The notes under the pieces are model-generated. The model was not told where the DNA came from, did no database searches, and worked only from the letters and a program-made list of their open reading frames with translations. This document shows, in pieces, positions 56,942 through 64,000 of a DNA stretch of 64,000 nucleotides. Origin of the DNA: Streptomyces virginiae (GTDB taxonomy: Bacteria; Actinomycetota; Actinomycetes; Streptomycetales; Streptomycetaceae); assembly GCF_000720455.1 (NCBI RefSeq), contig NZ_JOAK01000001.1, forward strand, positions 1-64,000. Reading direction: 5' to 3'. The stretch's first letter is position 1, and each line of letters begins with the position of its first letter. Position numbers and translations under genes: made by a program.

Positions 56942-57883
56942 ATGAGCCACGCACCGGTGATCGCAGCCGTCGACGGGTCGGAGCACAGCCTCAAGGCCCT
57001 CCAGTGGGCGCGGGGCGCCGCCCTGCGGCACGGTACCGGGCTGCTCATCGCCCATGTACTGCCCGATCACGCCCAGTTGTACGCGGGCCGCCGGGCGGCC
57101 CTGCACGACGCCTCCGAGCCGGCGGAGTACCCCGACCCCGTGCACGACTGGGTCCGCAGCATGCTGGGCGGGGGCGCCGCGCTGCCCGACGGGGTCCGCT
57201 ACGAGTCGCTGGAGGGCTCCGTCCCCGAGGCGCTGCGGGTGATCGGCGCGGGGGCGCTGATGCTCGTGATGGGTTCGCGGGGCCGCGGCGGCTTCGCCAG
57301 CCTGCTGCTCGGGTCGAGCAGCAGGGCGGTGGCCTCGACCGCCCCGTGCCCCGTGGTGGTGGTCCCGCACGCCGACCGCGACGCCGGGGCGGCCGGCTCC
57401 GAGGACTCCGCGGGACGCGTGGTGCTCGGCCTGCACGCCGCCGAGACCCCCGACGACGTGCTCTCCTTCGCCTTCGCGGAGGCGGCCGTGCGGGGGACCA
57501 CCGTCCAGGTGGTCTCCGCGTACGCCGTCCCGCCCGCGCCGGCCCTCGTGATCGACAGGCCCTTCGAGGTGATCCCGCCGGAGGGCCTCGCCGACGAGGG
57601 GGACGGCGTACCGGCCGAACGGGAGATGCTCCGCTCCCAGACCCAGCGCCTGGCACCGCTGCGCACGCGCTATCCGGACGTCCCCGTGGAGCAGGCCGCG
57701 GTCCCCGGCGACCCCGCCGGCCGGCTGGTCGACGCCTCCCGCTCGGCGGCCCTGGTGGTGGTCGGCCGCCACCACCCGCGGCGCACCGCCATGTCGCTGC
57801 AGATCGGCTCCGTGGCGCATGCCGTACTGCACCACGCGCACGGCCCGGTCGCGATCGTCCCGACCCTCAAGGACGACGTCTGA
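56942..57883 (+). CDS. Universal stress protein (tandem UspA domains)
   Basis: 313 residues with two UspA folds. The first has the ATP-binding VMGSRGRGGFASLLLGSSS; the second ends with VVVGRHHPRRTAMSLQIGS, a weaker G-rich pattern. Thought to act under stress or energy limitation, cytosolic. ATG start. Its 3' neighbours are the small basic peptide gene and the TadA pair. Confidence 0.9.
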   Translation: MSHAPVIAAVDGSEHSLKALQWARGAALRHGTGLLIAHVLPDHAQLYAGRRAALHDASEPAEYPDPVHDWVRSMLGGGAALPDGVRYESLEGSVPEALRVIGAGALMLVMGSRGRGGFASLLLGSSSRAVASTAPCPVVVVPHADRDAGAAGSEDSAGRVVLGLHAAETPDDVLSFAFAEAAVRGTTVQVVSAYAVPPAPALVIDRPFEVIPPEGLADEGDGVPAEREMLRSQTQRLAPLRTRYPDVPVEQAAVPGDPAGRLVDASRSAALVVVGRHHPRRTAMSLQIGSVAHAVLHHAHGPVAIVPTLKDDV

Positions 57884-57967
57884 CCTGCACGGGGGTGGCA
57901 TCAAACGCTCCGTCCGGGGCAAGGTGGGTGCAGGGGGAAACGACCGACCAGCCCAGGGTGGTGGCCG

Positions 57968-58147
57968 ATGCCCGACACGCAGCCGAGCGACGACGCTCCG
58001 GAGACGGCGGCGCAGCGCCGAGCACGCCGCGCGCAGTTCCTGCGTGACCTGATGGAGGCCCGCGCCCTGCGCGATCGCGTACAGCCCCGCCGCGCCCGTG
58101 CGGCCCGTATGCGCCAGCAGATGCGCATGCGCACGTTCCGCTGGTGA
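57968..58147 (+). CDS. Small basic conserved peptide (59 residues)
   Basis: 59 codons, MPDTQPSDDAPETAA then a very Arg-rich helix (RRARRAQFLRDLMEAR... MRQQMRMRTFRW). Arg/Met periodicity predicts one long amphipathic helix, as in nucleic-acid-binding or membrane-active peptides. I recall similar short actinobacterial proteins ending in MRMRTFRW, so conservation is likely. ATG preceded by AGGGTGG at about eight bases. Function unknown; overlooked by annotation with a 60-residue cutoff. Confidence 0.65.
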   Translation: MPDTQPSDDAPETAAQRRARRAQFLRDLMEARALRDRVQPRRARAARMRQQMRMRTFRW

Positions 58148-58418
58148 ACCGGGCGCGCTCCGGCGCGACACGAGCGGCCCGCCGGGCAACCGGCCGGGCC
58201 CCCGCCGACCCCGGAACGCCCCTGCGCCACAACCCCGCACCGGCCCCGGCGGGGCACGGCGCGGCACGACGCAAGCGCGGAAGACCTCTCGCAAAGCCGC
58301 TGTTTCTGCCACGATGCCGATTGGGCGGGGCAGGCGGCGAGCAGCACGGCCGCTTTGTCCCAACCTCCGGCCGGGGGGACCTCCAACCGGCACGCCTAAG
58401 ACCAGTGGGAGAGTCACG
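58148..58418. other. Intergenic region before the TadA pair
   Basis: About 270 bases without a gene. A GTGGGAGAG ribosome site ends it. Apart from a possible TAAGAC -10-like box around 58397-58402, nothing was identified. Confidence 0.3.
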
Positions 58419-58967
58419 GTGTATTTCGCCGCACTGCTCGCGCGCACCGAAGACGGGTGGGAAGCGAGCGACATGGAACTCGACGACGTCGAGTCCCTCA
58501 GTGATCTGATCGATCTCGCCCGGTCCGCCGCTGTCGACGACGACACGGTGGTCGCCCTCATCGAGCAGGAGGACGCCTGGTTCGGCGTCGTCCGCGTGGA
58601 CGGCGAGGAGGACCCGCGGTATTTCGTGTCGAACGCCGCCGCGGCCGCCCGCAGCTCCTACGGCTCGATGCTGACCAAAGAGCTGCTGGGCAGCGACGAG
58701 GAGGACGACGAACTCGACGAGCTGGACCTGGACGGCACCGAGGACGGCGAGGAGGATGCCATCGCCGCGTTCACGGACGAGGACTCCGACGAGGACGGGG
58801 AGCGCGGGGCCGGCTCCGAGCCGGTACCGGCCGGTCCGCTCGGCGATCCCCGGCTGCTGGACGACCTCGGGGTGACCAACAAGCAACTGATGACCCTCGA
58901 CGGGGACGCCCTCTCGGAGATCGCCGAGTCCCTCGGCGCCACCGAGGTCCTGGAGGCCGTCCGCTAG
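58419..58967 (+). CDS. TadA-associated acidic protein
   Basis: 182 residues. N-terminal YFAALLARTEDGWEASDMEL followed by an acidic middle (DEEDDELDELDLDGTEDGEED) and a C-terminal helix-turn pattern (LDDLGVTNKQLMTLDGDALSEI). It matches the actinobacterial 'tRNA adenosine deaminase-associated protein' family, which sits before tadA. GTG start with GGGAGAG upstream; its stop overlaps the tadA start by one base. Role in A34 deamination unproven. Confidence 0.85.
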   Translation: MYFAALLARTEDGWEASDMELDDVESLSDLIDLARSAAVDDDTVVALIEQEDAWFGVVRVDGEEDPRYFVSNAAAAARSSYGSMLTKELLGSDEEDDELDELDLDGTEDGEEDAIAAFTDEDSDEDGERGAGSEPVPAGPLGDPRLLDDLGVTNKQLMTLDGDALSEIAESLGATEVLEAVR

Positions 58968-59455
58968 TGCTCACCGCGAACACCACCGATCCCGTCGACC
59001 CCGTGCGGGACCCGTGGCGGGACTCCATGCGCCTGGCGCTCCAGGAGGCCGCCCGGGCGGTGCCGGCCGGCGACGTGCCGGTCGGCGCCGTCGTGCTGGG
59101 CCCGGCCGGGGAACTCCTCGCCACCGGGTACAACGAGCGGGAGGCGAGCGGCGACCCCACGGCGCACGCCGAGGTCCTGGCGCTGCGCAGGGCTGCCGCC
59201 GCACGCGGGGAATGGCGGCTTCCGGGGTGCACCCTCGTGGTCACCCTGGAGCCGTGCGTGATGTGCGCCGGCGCGCTCGTGCAGTCGCGCGTCGCCCGTG
59301 TCGTCTACGGCGCGGACGACGACAAGGCGGGCGCGGCCGGCTCGCTGTGGGACCTCGTACGGGACCGCAGGCTCAACCACCGGCCGGAAGTGGTGCGCGG
59401 GGTGCTCGGCGACGAGTGCGCACGGCAGCTGACGGACTTCTTCCGCGACCTGTGA
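58967..59455 (+). CDS. tadA: tRNA adenosine(34) deaminase
   Basis: 162 residues. Zinc deaminase motifs HAE (H67, E69) and PCVMC (C97, C100). Converts A34 to inosine in tRNA-Arg(ACG), enabling CGU/CGC/CGA reading. GTG at the stop of the associated acidic protein (1-base overlap) fits the pair; ATG 59027 is an alternative start. Ends ahead of tRNA-Ser (CGA). Confidence 0.93.
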   Translation: MLTANTTDPVDPVRDPWRDSMRLALQEAARAVPAGDVPVGAVVLGPAGELLATGYNEREASGDPTAHAEVLALRRAAAARGEWRLPGCTLVVTLEPCVMCAGALVQSRVARVVYGADDDKAGAAGSLWDLVRDRRLNHRPEVVRGVLGDECARQLTDFFRDL

Positions 59456-59558
59456 ACGGGCTCGTGGGGGAGCCCGTGACGGGCTCGTGACGGGCTCGCG
59501 GTGGGGCTCGCGCACACCGATTTCAGCGGATGGGGTTCCTTAGGCTAGGATCCATCTC

Positions 59559-59643
59559 GGTAGTGTGTCCGAGTGGCCGAAGGAGCTCGCCTCGAAAGCG
59601 AGTATGGGGCAACCCATCGGGGGTTCAAATCCCTCCACTACCG
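59559..59643 (+). tRNA. tRNA-Ser (CGA)
   Basis: An 85-base class II tRNA with a long variable arm (TATGGGGCAACCCAT), anticodon loop CTCGAAA (CGA). Acceptor GGTAGTG/CACTACC, discriminator G; no CCA encoded. A TAGGAT -10 box is at 59546-59551, eight bases upstream. Confidence 0.96.
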
Positions 59644-59650
59644 CTCCGTT

Positions 59651-59684
59651 CGAGAGCCCCGCCCCGCAAGGGACGGGGCTCTCG
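59651..59684 (+). terminator. Terminator of tRNA-Ser (CGA)
   Basis: An 11-base-pair perfect stem (59651-59661 with 59674-59684). Confidence 0.7.
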
Positions 59685-59829
59685 TCGTGTTCGGGGCTGT
59701 TCCGGAGGCCGTTGCGGGCTTCCGGCGTTCAGCGCGACGGCCCGCCCGGTGCCCCGTACGGCGGTCCGTCCGATCGGCTCTCCGGAGGACAGCGGCGTGA
59801 CCGCCCGCCCCGTCGGCCGTTGTCACGGC

Positions 59830-60126
59830 ATGACCAAGACCCAGCGCATCCTCGCCGCCTTCGCCCTCGCGGGGGCCGCCGCGGGCCTCGCCGCACCCGC
59901 CGCCTCCGCGGACACGGCTCCGATCTCCCCGCTCACCCTCCCGGACGTGCCGATCCCCGCACCCGGGATGCCCGCGGGGACCCAGCCCGCCTCCGTCCAG
60001 GAGGTCGTCGGGAAGGTCGGCGACGGCGCGAACGGGCTCAACGCGCTGATGGACCTGCCCAACCAGCTGGCGCCCGTGATCGCCCCCGTACAGCCCCTCA
60101 CCGACCTGGCCGGCGCCATCCAGTGA
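59830..60126 (+). CDS. Small secreted protein
   Basis: 98 residues with a Sec signal peptide (about 1-27, APAASADT) and a mature part of ~70 residues rich in Pro, Ala and Asn-Gly, VQEVVGKVGDGANGLNALMDL. No family known. ATG start. An antiparallel GGCCCCG/CGGGGCC hairpin (about 60155-60170) follows. Could be a chaplin-like or other exported peptide, but there are no cysteines or chaplin motif. Confidence 0.7.
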   Translation: MTKTQRILAAFALAGAAAGLAAPAASADTAPISPLTLPDVPIPAPGMPAGTQPASVQEVVGKVGDGANGLNALMDLPNQLAPVIAPVQPLTDLAGAIQ

Positions 60127-60491
60127 CCGCGGCTCCGCAGCGGCACGCGAAGAAGGCCCCGACCGGGGCCGGGACCTTCGACGCGTAGGACGGGGGAAGT
60201 GGCATCGGGGGGACAAGCCACTTCCCCCGACGAGGACGGGCCTGCCGGTCCGGGCCGCAGTCAGGGGGAAGCTCGCGGCCCGGACCCCGCAGTGAGGCCC
60301 TGTCCCTCACCCACCGGTTTCCTGCCAGAACCGGTGGGCTCACATCAATCCTGTGCCCGCCGCAACCGCCGGCCGCCCGGCAAAGGGCCCGGACCACCGG
60401 GTCATTGGTCCCTAAAGGACAGGTGAGTGCCCAAACCTGACCGGTTAGACTCACCCGACTTGCAAGGACCGGTTGGGGAGGCCGCCCGCAC
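60127..60491. other. Intergenic region with hairpins
   Basis: About 365 bases between two small genes. It holds the stem at 60192-60228 and a smaller hairpin near 60155-60170. Near its end are ribosome-site-like GGGGAGG bases for the next gene. Nothing else is evident. Confidence 0.35.
60192..60228 (+). terminator. Terminator-like hairpin after the small secreted protein gene
   Basis: A 12-base-pair perfect stem (60192-60203 with 60217-60228), 13-base loop; no T tract. Confidence 0.55.
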
Positions 60492-60653
60492 GTGGACACC
60501 AAGAAGCTCATCACGGGTGCCCTCACCGTATTCGCCCTCTTCGTGATCATCACCCAGCCGAAGCGAGCCGCCGAGATCGTGGAAATAGGGTTCCAGGGGA
60601 TATCGGATGCCGCCTCCGGCATCGGCGAGTTCATAACCGAACTGGTGCGCTGA
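60492..60653 (+). CDS. Small membrane protein (53 residues)
   Basis: 53 residues: short basic start, a membrane segment (about 7-21, ITGALTVFALFVIIT), then a helical region with GISDAASGIGEFITEL. Start GTG with GGGGAGG about eleven bases upstream. Too short for a 60-residue cutoff, and followed by a T4 terminator. Likely a membrane-associated conserved peptide; function unknown. Confidence 0.6.
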   Translation: MDTKKLITGALTVFALFVIITQPKRAAEIVEIGFQGISDAASGIGEFITELVR

Positions 60654-60684
60654 CCCGTACGCCGAAGCGGTTCCCGGACTTCCG

Positions 60685-60713
60685 GCCCCCCACTCGACGG
60701 GTGGGGGGCTTTT
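60685..60713 (+). terminator. Rho-independent terminator with T4
   Basis: A 9-base-pair perfect stem (60685-60693 with 60701-60709) followed by TTTT, after the small membrane protein gene. Confidence 0.75.
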
Positions 60714-60782
60714 GCGTACCCACCGCCGGGCATAATGCCCCGATATGCCCAACTTGCCCTCAACACGGAGATATACGGTGCT

Positions 60783-60795
60783 TGCACACAGTGCA
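60783..60795. promoter_or_regulatory. Small palindrome upstream of the first sigma factor gene
   Basis: TGCAC-ACA-GTGCA at 60783-60795, 56 bases before the sigma-factor start; the start of the palindrome overlaps a -35-like TTGCAC (60782-60787). Possible operator. Confidence 0.35.
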
Positions 60796-60850
60796 CATCT
60801 CTTGTGATGCTATGACCGCTTTTGACGGATGAGTTGACTGAAGGGGTGGC

Positions 60851-61783
60851 GTGACCGTGCCGGCCAGTACTGCGCCTCAAGTGCCACCCCGACAGGACCC
60901 TCAGGTACCGCCCCAGCAGGAACCCCGTACGGGAACCCTCCAGCCGCAGCCGCCCGAGGAGCCTCCGGCAGCCGTCCCGCCAGTCCTCCCGGCAGCCCCG
61001 GCGGCCCCGAGACCGGCGAGCCGGGGTGCGGACACCCGGGCCCTCACCCAGGTCCTGTTCGGCCAGCTGAAGGGCCTCCAGCCGGGCACCAGCGAGCACG
61101 CGCGGGTCCGCGGGGCCCTGATCGAGGCGAACCTCCCGCTGGTCCGGTACGCGGCCGCCCGCTTCCGCAGCCGCAACGAGCCGATGGAGGACGTGGTCCA
61201 GGTCGGCACCATCGGCCTGATCAACGCCATCGACCGGTTCGACCCGGACCGCGGCGTGCAGTTCCCGACCTTCGCCATGCCGACGGTCGTGGGCGAGATC
61301 AAGCGGTACTTCCGCGACAACGTCCGCACCGTCCACGTCCCGCGCCGCCTCCACGAGCTGTGGGTGCAGGTCAACGCCGCCACCGAGGACCTCACCACCC
61401 TCCACGGCCGCACCCCGACCACCGCCGAGATCGCCGAGCGGCTGCGCATCACCGAGGACGAGGTGCTGTCCTGCATCGAGGCCGGGCGCAGCTACCACGC
61501 GACCTCGCTGGAGGCCGCCCAGGAGGGCGACGGCATGCCCGGACTGCTGGACCGCCTCGGCTACGAGGACCCGGAGCTGGCCGGGGTCGAGCACCGTGAC
61601 CTCGTCCGCCACCTCCTCGTACAACTGCCCGAACGCGAGCAACGGATCCTGCTCCTGCGGTACTACAACAATCTGACGCAGTCACAGATCAGTGCCGAGC
61701 TGGGGGTGTCGCAGATGCACGTCTCGCGACTCCTCGCCCGGAGCTTCGCCCGTCTGAGATCCGCAAACAGGATCGAGGCGTAA
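60851..61783 (+). CDS. sigF: SigB/SigF-family RNA polymerase sigma factor, first copy
   Basis: A 310-residue sigma factor. The first ~60 residues are Pro/Gln/Ala-rich; then region 2 ([50 protein letters not shown]), region 3, and region 4 with a C-terminal HTH ([11 protein letters not shown]). Sigma factors of this group in Streptomyces act in sporulation or stress and are held by anti-sigma factors; none is linked here. GTG start with AGGGGTGG. Symbol given from context with the second copy and tadA; I did not check sequences. Confidence 0.8.
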   Translation: MTVPASTAPQVPPRQDPQVPPQQEPRTGTLQPQPPEEPPAAVPPVLPAAPAAPRPASRGADTRALTQVLFGQLKGLQPGTSEHARVRGALIEANLPLVRYAAARFRSRNEPMEDVVQVGTIGLINAIDRFDPDRGVQFPTFAMPTVVGEIKRYFRDNVRTVHVPRRLHELWVQVNAATEDLTTLHGRTPTTAEIAERLRITEDEVLSCIEAGRSYHATSLEAAQEGDGMPGLLDRLGYEDPELAGVEHRDLVRHLLVQLPEREQRILLLRYYNNLTQSQISAELGVSQMHVSRLLARSFARLRSANRIEA

Positions 61784-61818
61784 CCGGAACGGGTGTAGAT
61801 CAATCACGTGTTTCCCGA

Positions 61819-61841
61819 CAGAACGGGCTGATCACGTTCTG
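61819..61841. promoter_or_regulatory. Inverted repeat between the two sigma factor genes
   Basis: CAGAACG (61819-61825) and CGTTCTG (61835-61841), 7-base perfect arms with a 9-base spacer, 36 bases after the first sigma stop and 170 bases before the second start. Could be a terminator or an operator. Confidence 0.4.
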
Positions 61842-62013
61842 CCCCCTTCTGTCGTCGGAGCTATATGTCGACATGGCGCTACAGCGTGTTGCCGACATGT
61901 GACATTCTGCGTGAACCGCGTTTGCCGCGGCTCCGCCTCCGGTATTCAGGTGGAAGCTGCGTTCCTCTGACGGGCGCGCCGTACGCGACCGTCCGCGACC
62001 TCAAGGGGGTGGC

Positions 62014-62856
62014 ATGTCCGTAGACCAGGGCAGCTCCAAGGTGCTCACGCTCGTAAAGCCCGTGACGCCGCCGGCAGTGTCCGAACGCTCGGAAGCCATC
62101 GACACCCGCACCCTCTCCCGCTCGCTCTTCCAGCGACTCGCCACCCTGGACGCGGACAGCCCGGAACGGGCGTACGTACGCGACACCCTGATCGAGCTGA
62201 ACCTGCCCCTCGTGCGGTACGCCGCCGCCCGCTTCCGCAGCCGCAACGAGCCGATGGAGGACATCGTCCAGGTCGGCACCATCGGCCTGATCAAGGCGAT
62301 CGACCGGTTCGACTGCGAACGCGGCGTGGAGTTCCCGACGTTCGCCATGCCGACCGTCGTGGGCGAGATCAAACGATTCTTTAGGGACACCTCCTGGTCC
62401 GTGCGCGTACCGCGCCGGCTCCAGGAGCTGCGCCTGGCGCTGACCAAGGCCAGCGACGAGCTCGCCCAGAAGCTGGACCGCTCGCCGACCGTCCCGGAAC
62501 TCGCCGCCGTGCTCGGGGTCTCGGAGGAGGACGTCGTCGACGGCCTCGCCGTCGGCAACGCCTACACGGCCTCCTCGCTCGACTCGCCCTCCCCGGAGGA
62601 CGAGGGCGGCGAGGGCTCGCTCGCGGACCGGCTCGGCTACGAGGACACCGCGCTCGAAGGCGTCGAGTACCGCGAGTCGCTCAAGCCGCTGCTGGCCAAA
62701 CTCCCGCCCCGGGAACGGCAGATCATCATGCTGCGCTTCTTCGCGAACATGACGCAGTCGCAGATCGGCGAGGAGGTCGGCATCTCCCAGATGCACGTCT
62801 CCCGGCTGCTGACGCGCACGCTCGCGCAGCTGCGCGTGGGCCTGATCGGGGACTGA
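62014..62856 (+). CDS. sigN: SigB/SigF-family RNA polymerase sigma factor, second copy
   Basis: 280 residues, highly similar in region 2 to the upstream copy ([42 protein letters not shown]), with region 4 ending in MHVSRLLTRTLAQL. Probably a tandem duplicate with different promoter specificity or regulation. ATG start with AGGGGGTGG just upstream. Symbol sigN is based on position only. Confidence 0.8.
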   Translation: MSVDQGSSKVLTLVKPVTPPAVSERSEAIDTRTLSRSLFQRLATLDADSPERAYVRDTLIELNLPLVRYAAARFRSRNEPMEDIVQVGTIGLIKAIDRFDCERGVEFPTFAMPTVVGEIKRFFRDTSWSVRVPRRLQELRLALTKASDELAQKLDRSPTVPELAAVLGVSEEDVVDGLAVGNAYTASSLDSPSPEDEGGEGSLADRLGYEDTALEGVEYRESLKPLLAKLPPRERQIIMLRFFANMTQSQIGEEVGISQMHVSRLLTRTLAQLRVGLIGD

Positions 62857-62894
62857 CGCGGGGGCCGGATCGCCCGGTGGGGCGATCCGGTGCC

Positions 62895-62954
62895 GGACTA
62901 GTGCCGGCCGGACTAGTGCCGGCCGGACGCGTGTCGACCGATCGCGTACCGGCC
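62895..62954. repeat. 15-bp tandem repeats before the last lipoprotein gene
   Basis: Four 15-base units: two perfect copies of GGACTAGTGCCGGCC (62895-62909, 62910-62924), then degenerate ones GGACGCGTGTCGACC (62925-62939) and GATCGCGTACCGGCC (62940-62954). They lie in the region between the second sigma factor gene and the lipoprotein gene, 42 bases before its start. Confidence 0.6.
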
Positions 62955-62995
62955 GATCGCTTCCCAATTGACGGAGCGTCAGGAACACTGGCGCG

Positions 62996-63778
62996 ATGCG
63001 AAAGGGATCGCGAGCGGCCACCGCCCTGCTCGCCCTGTGCTGCACGGCGGCCGCCGGCCTCACCGGCTGCGGCGGCCCGGCGCGCGAGGGCTTCTCCGCC
63101 GTGGGCGCCGCCGCCCCGGGCCCCGAGCGGGGCGCGGGGGAGAACGTCGCACCGCAGGGCGGGGTGGAGTTCCAGCAGCTCGGCGGCCCGTCCGCGGCGG
63201 GCGGATCCACCGAGTCGTCCGCTACGTCGGCCGCTCCCCCGGGATCGGGGACCGCGGGCGGTTCAACCCCGGGCGGAGCCACGACCACCCCTACCGGCGG
63301 CTCCGGAAGCACCTCCGGCACCTCGGGCGGCCCGGGCCGCACCACCCCATCACCCGGCGCCCCCGGCACGCCGACGAATCCCACCGGCCCCACGAGCCCC
63401 ACGGGCCCGGCGAGCCCCACCGGCCCTCCCGGCAGGCCGGGCACGACGCCCCCGGCGCCGCCCCCGGCCACCCCGGCGCGCCTGACGCTGTCCGCTCCGG
63501 CCCGGTCGGCCGCTGCCGACCGCTGGTGCGAGCGGGTCACCGTGACCTTCACCAACACCGGGAGCACCGCGGCCCGCTCGGGCACGGTCAGCTTCGCGAC
63601 GCACGTCATCGGCGCCCTCGGCATCGACTGGGCCACGATCACCACGACCCAGCCGCTGCCCGCACCCATCGCGGGCGGAGCCTCGAAGACGCAGACCTAC
63701 ACGGTGTGCCTGGAGGCCTGGCGGGTACCGCTGGGCATGCACGTGGACACCCGGGAGGTCACCGCGACCTGGAACTGA
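62996..63778 (+). CDS. Exported lipoprotein with Pro/Gly/Thr linker
   Basis: 260 residues. Lipobox LTGC (about 25). A long Gly/Ser/Thr/Pro linker (about 60-155) with repeated TGP/SP units, and a small C-terminal domain of ~95 residues with WCERVTVTFTNTGSTAARSGTV and a second Cys (YTVCLEAW), resembling a cellulose-binding or Ig-like module; a disulfide between these two Cys is plausible. ATG start. Function unknown. Confidence 0.7.
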   Translation: MRKGSRAATALLALCCTAAAGLTGCGGPAREGFSAVGAAAPGPERGAGENVAPQGGVEFQQLGGPSAAGGSTESSATSAAPPGSGTAGGSTPGGATTTPTGGSGSTSGTSGGPGRTTPSPGAPGTPTNPTGPTSPTGPASPTGPPGRPGTTPPAPPPATPARLTLSAPARSAAADRWCERVTVTFTNTGSTAARSGTVSFATHVIGALGIDWATITTTQPLPAPIAGGASKTQTYTVCLEAWRVPLGMHVDTREVTATWN

Positions 63779-63854
63779 TCGCGGCGACCCCTCGTCGGCC
63801 CGCGGCCGGCCACCGCCGGCCGCCGGCCCTCCGCATCCGCCGGGGCCCTCGGCC

Positions 63855-64000
63855 TCAGTGCAGGACCACCCAGGCGGCCGCGCCGATCACCAGCACGAGC
63901 GCGAGGACGAGCCCCACCTTCACGGCCGGACCGGAGGACTTGGACGCCTCCTGCTCGGCACGGCGCTGCTGGCGTGACCCCGGGCCCGCCTGCCGGGCCG
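63855..64000 (-). CDS. 3' end of a small membrane protein
   Basis: Stop TGA at 63855-63857; the visible 47 residues read Arg/Gln/Ala-rich (QQRRAEQEASKSSGPAVK) then a hydrophobic segment (VGLVLALVLVIGAAAWVVLH). It ends directly after the membrane segment. The 5' part lies outside the window. Convergent with the lipoprotein gene. Confidence 0.6.
   Translation of the reverse strand, partial: ARQAGPGSRQQRRAEQEASKSSGPAVKVGLVLALVLVIGAAAWVVLH

Noticed and set aside
61790..61835. SigB-type promoter (GTTT-N14-GGGTAT) before the second sigma gene
   Set aside because: A GTTT and a GGG-containing box exist but spacing is about 11 bases and the -10 does not fit.
62877..63000. Frame with AGLVP pentapeptide-like repeats
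   Set aside because: It reflects the 15-base DNA repeat and continues as an out-of-frame shadow of the lipoprotein gene.

Overview
This window comes from the chromosome of a Streptomyces species. Base composition is very GC-rich, GTG starts and 4-base GTGA/ATGA overlaps are common, and several genes have a TANNNT -10 box only 6-9 bases before the start codon and no Shine-Dalgarno (leaderless). BldC, a family Lsr2 nucleoid protein, a valine dehydrogenase, two SigB-type sigma factors and a mycothiol-dependent isomerase-fold protein all fit this genus. From memory, gene order resembles the conserved core of the S. coelicolor chromosome (roughly SCO4111 down to SCO4034); that was not checked. I see no insertion sequence, prophage, CRISPR array or biosynthetic cluster.

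Layout. 1-7 kb: trmB, a PrsW-like protease, an M23 cell-wall peptidase, a SpoIIE-type phosphatase, initiator tRNA, and a sortase-anchored (LATTG) surface protein. 7-16 kb: GNAT, tRNA-Lys, a large secreted beta-propeller-like protein, a DEAD-box helicase with an RGG-repeat tail, a lipoprotein, a zincin plus two FluC/CrcB fluoride channel genes, a tRNA-Glu/Asp/Phe cluster, and a CcdA-DsbA pair. 16-25 kb: hrpA, a second identical tRNA-Asp, bldC with a long structured upstream region, vdh and a DUF3073 gene. 25-36 kb: purF-purM, a Cys-containing leader peptide ahead of a sulfatase, META and maleylpyruvate-isomerase-like genes, a membrane protein with a Cys/Gly/Ser tail, and the purS-purQ-purL operon. 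36-50 kb: lsr2, three tRNA-Gly genes, an ABC exporter coupled to a two-component system, purC, a dimethylformamidase-like protein, a degenerate M48 peptidase homologue, purD, dnaX with the SRP RNA gene beside it, and tRNA-Ser(GGA). 50-64 kb: lipoproteins, VOC and cupin proteins, a HhH-GPD protein, an OpcA paralogue and HerA-like ATPase, upp with an attenuator-like leader, universal stress protein, TadA and its acidic partner, tRNA-Ser(CGA), small secreted and membrane peptides, two tandem sigma factor genes, a lipoprotein, and the 3' end of a membrane protein.

How it works together. Seven de novo purine genes (purF, M, S, Q, L, C, D) lie within 22 kb, all on the minus strand but in separate transcription units, with pyrimidine salvage (upp) further along. 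The eleven tRNAs, SRP RNA, trmB, tadA, hrpA and the DEAD helicase make this a translation/RNA-rich region. Nearly every tRNA is followed by a long perfect hairpin. The points most worth following up are regulatory: a leader peptide with C-R-C-C before a sulfatase, mutually exclusive hairpins in the upp leader, and the palindromes and hairpins upstream of bldC. A pseudo-peptidase of the M48 family and an isolated OpcA paralogue are the most unusual proteins.
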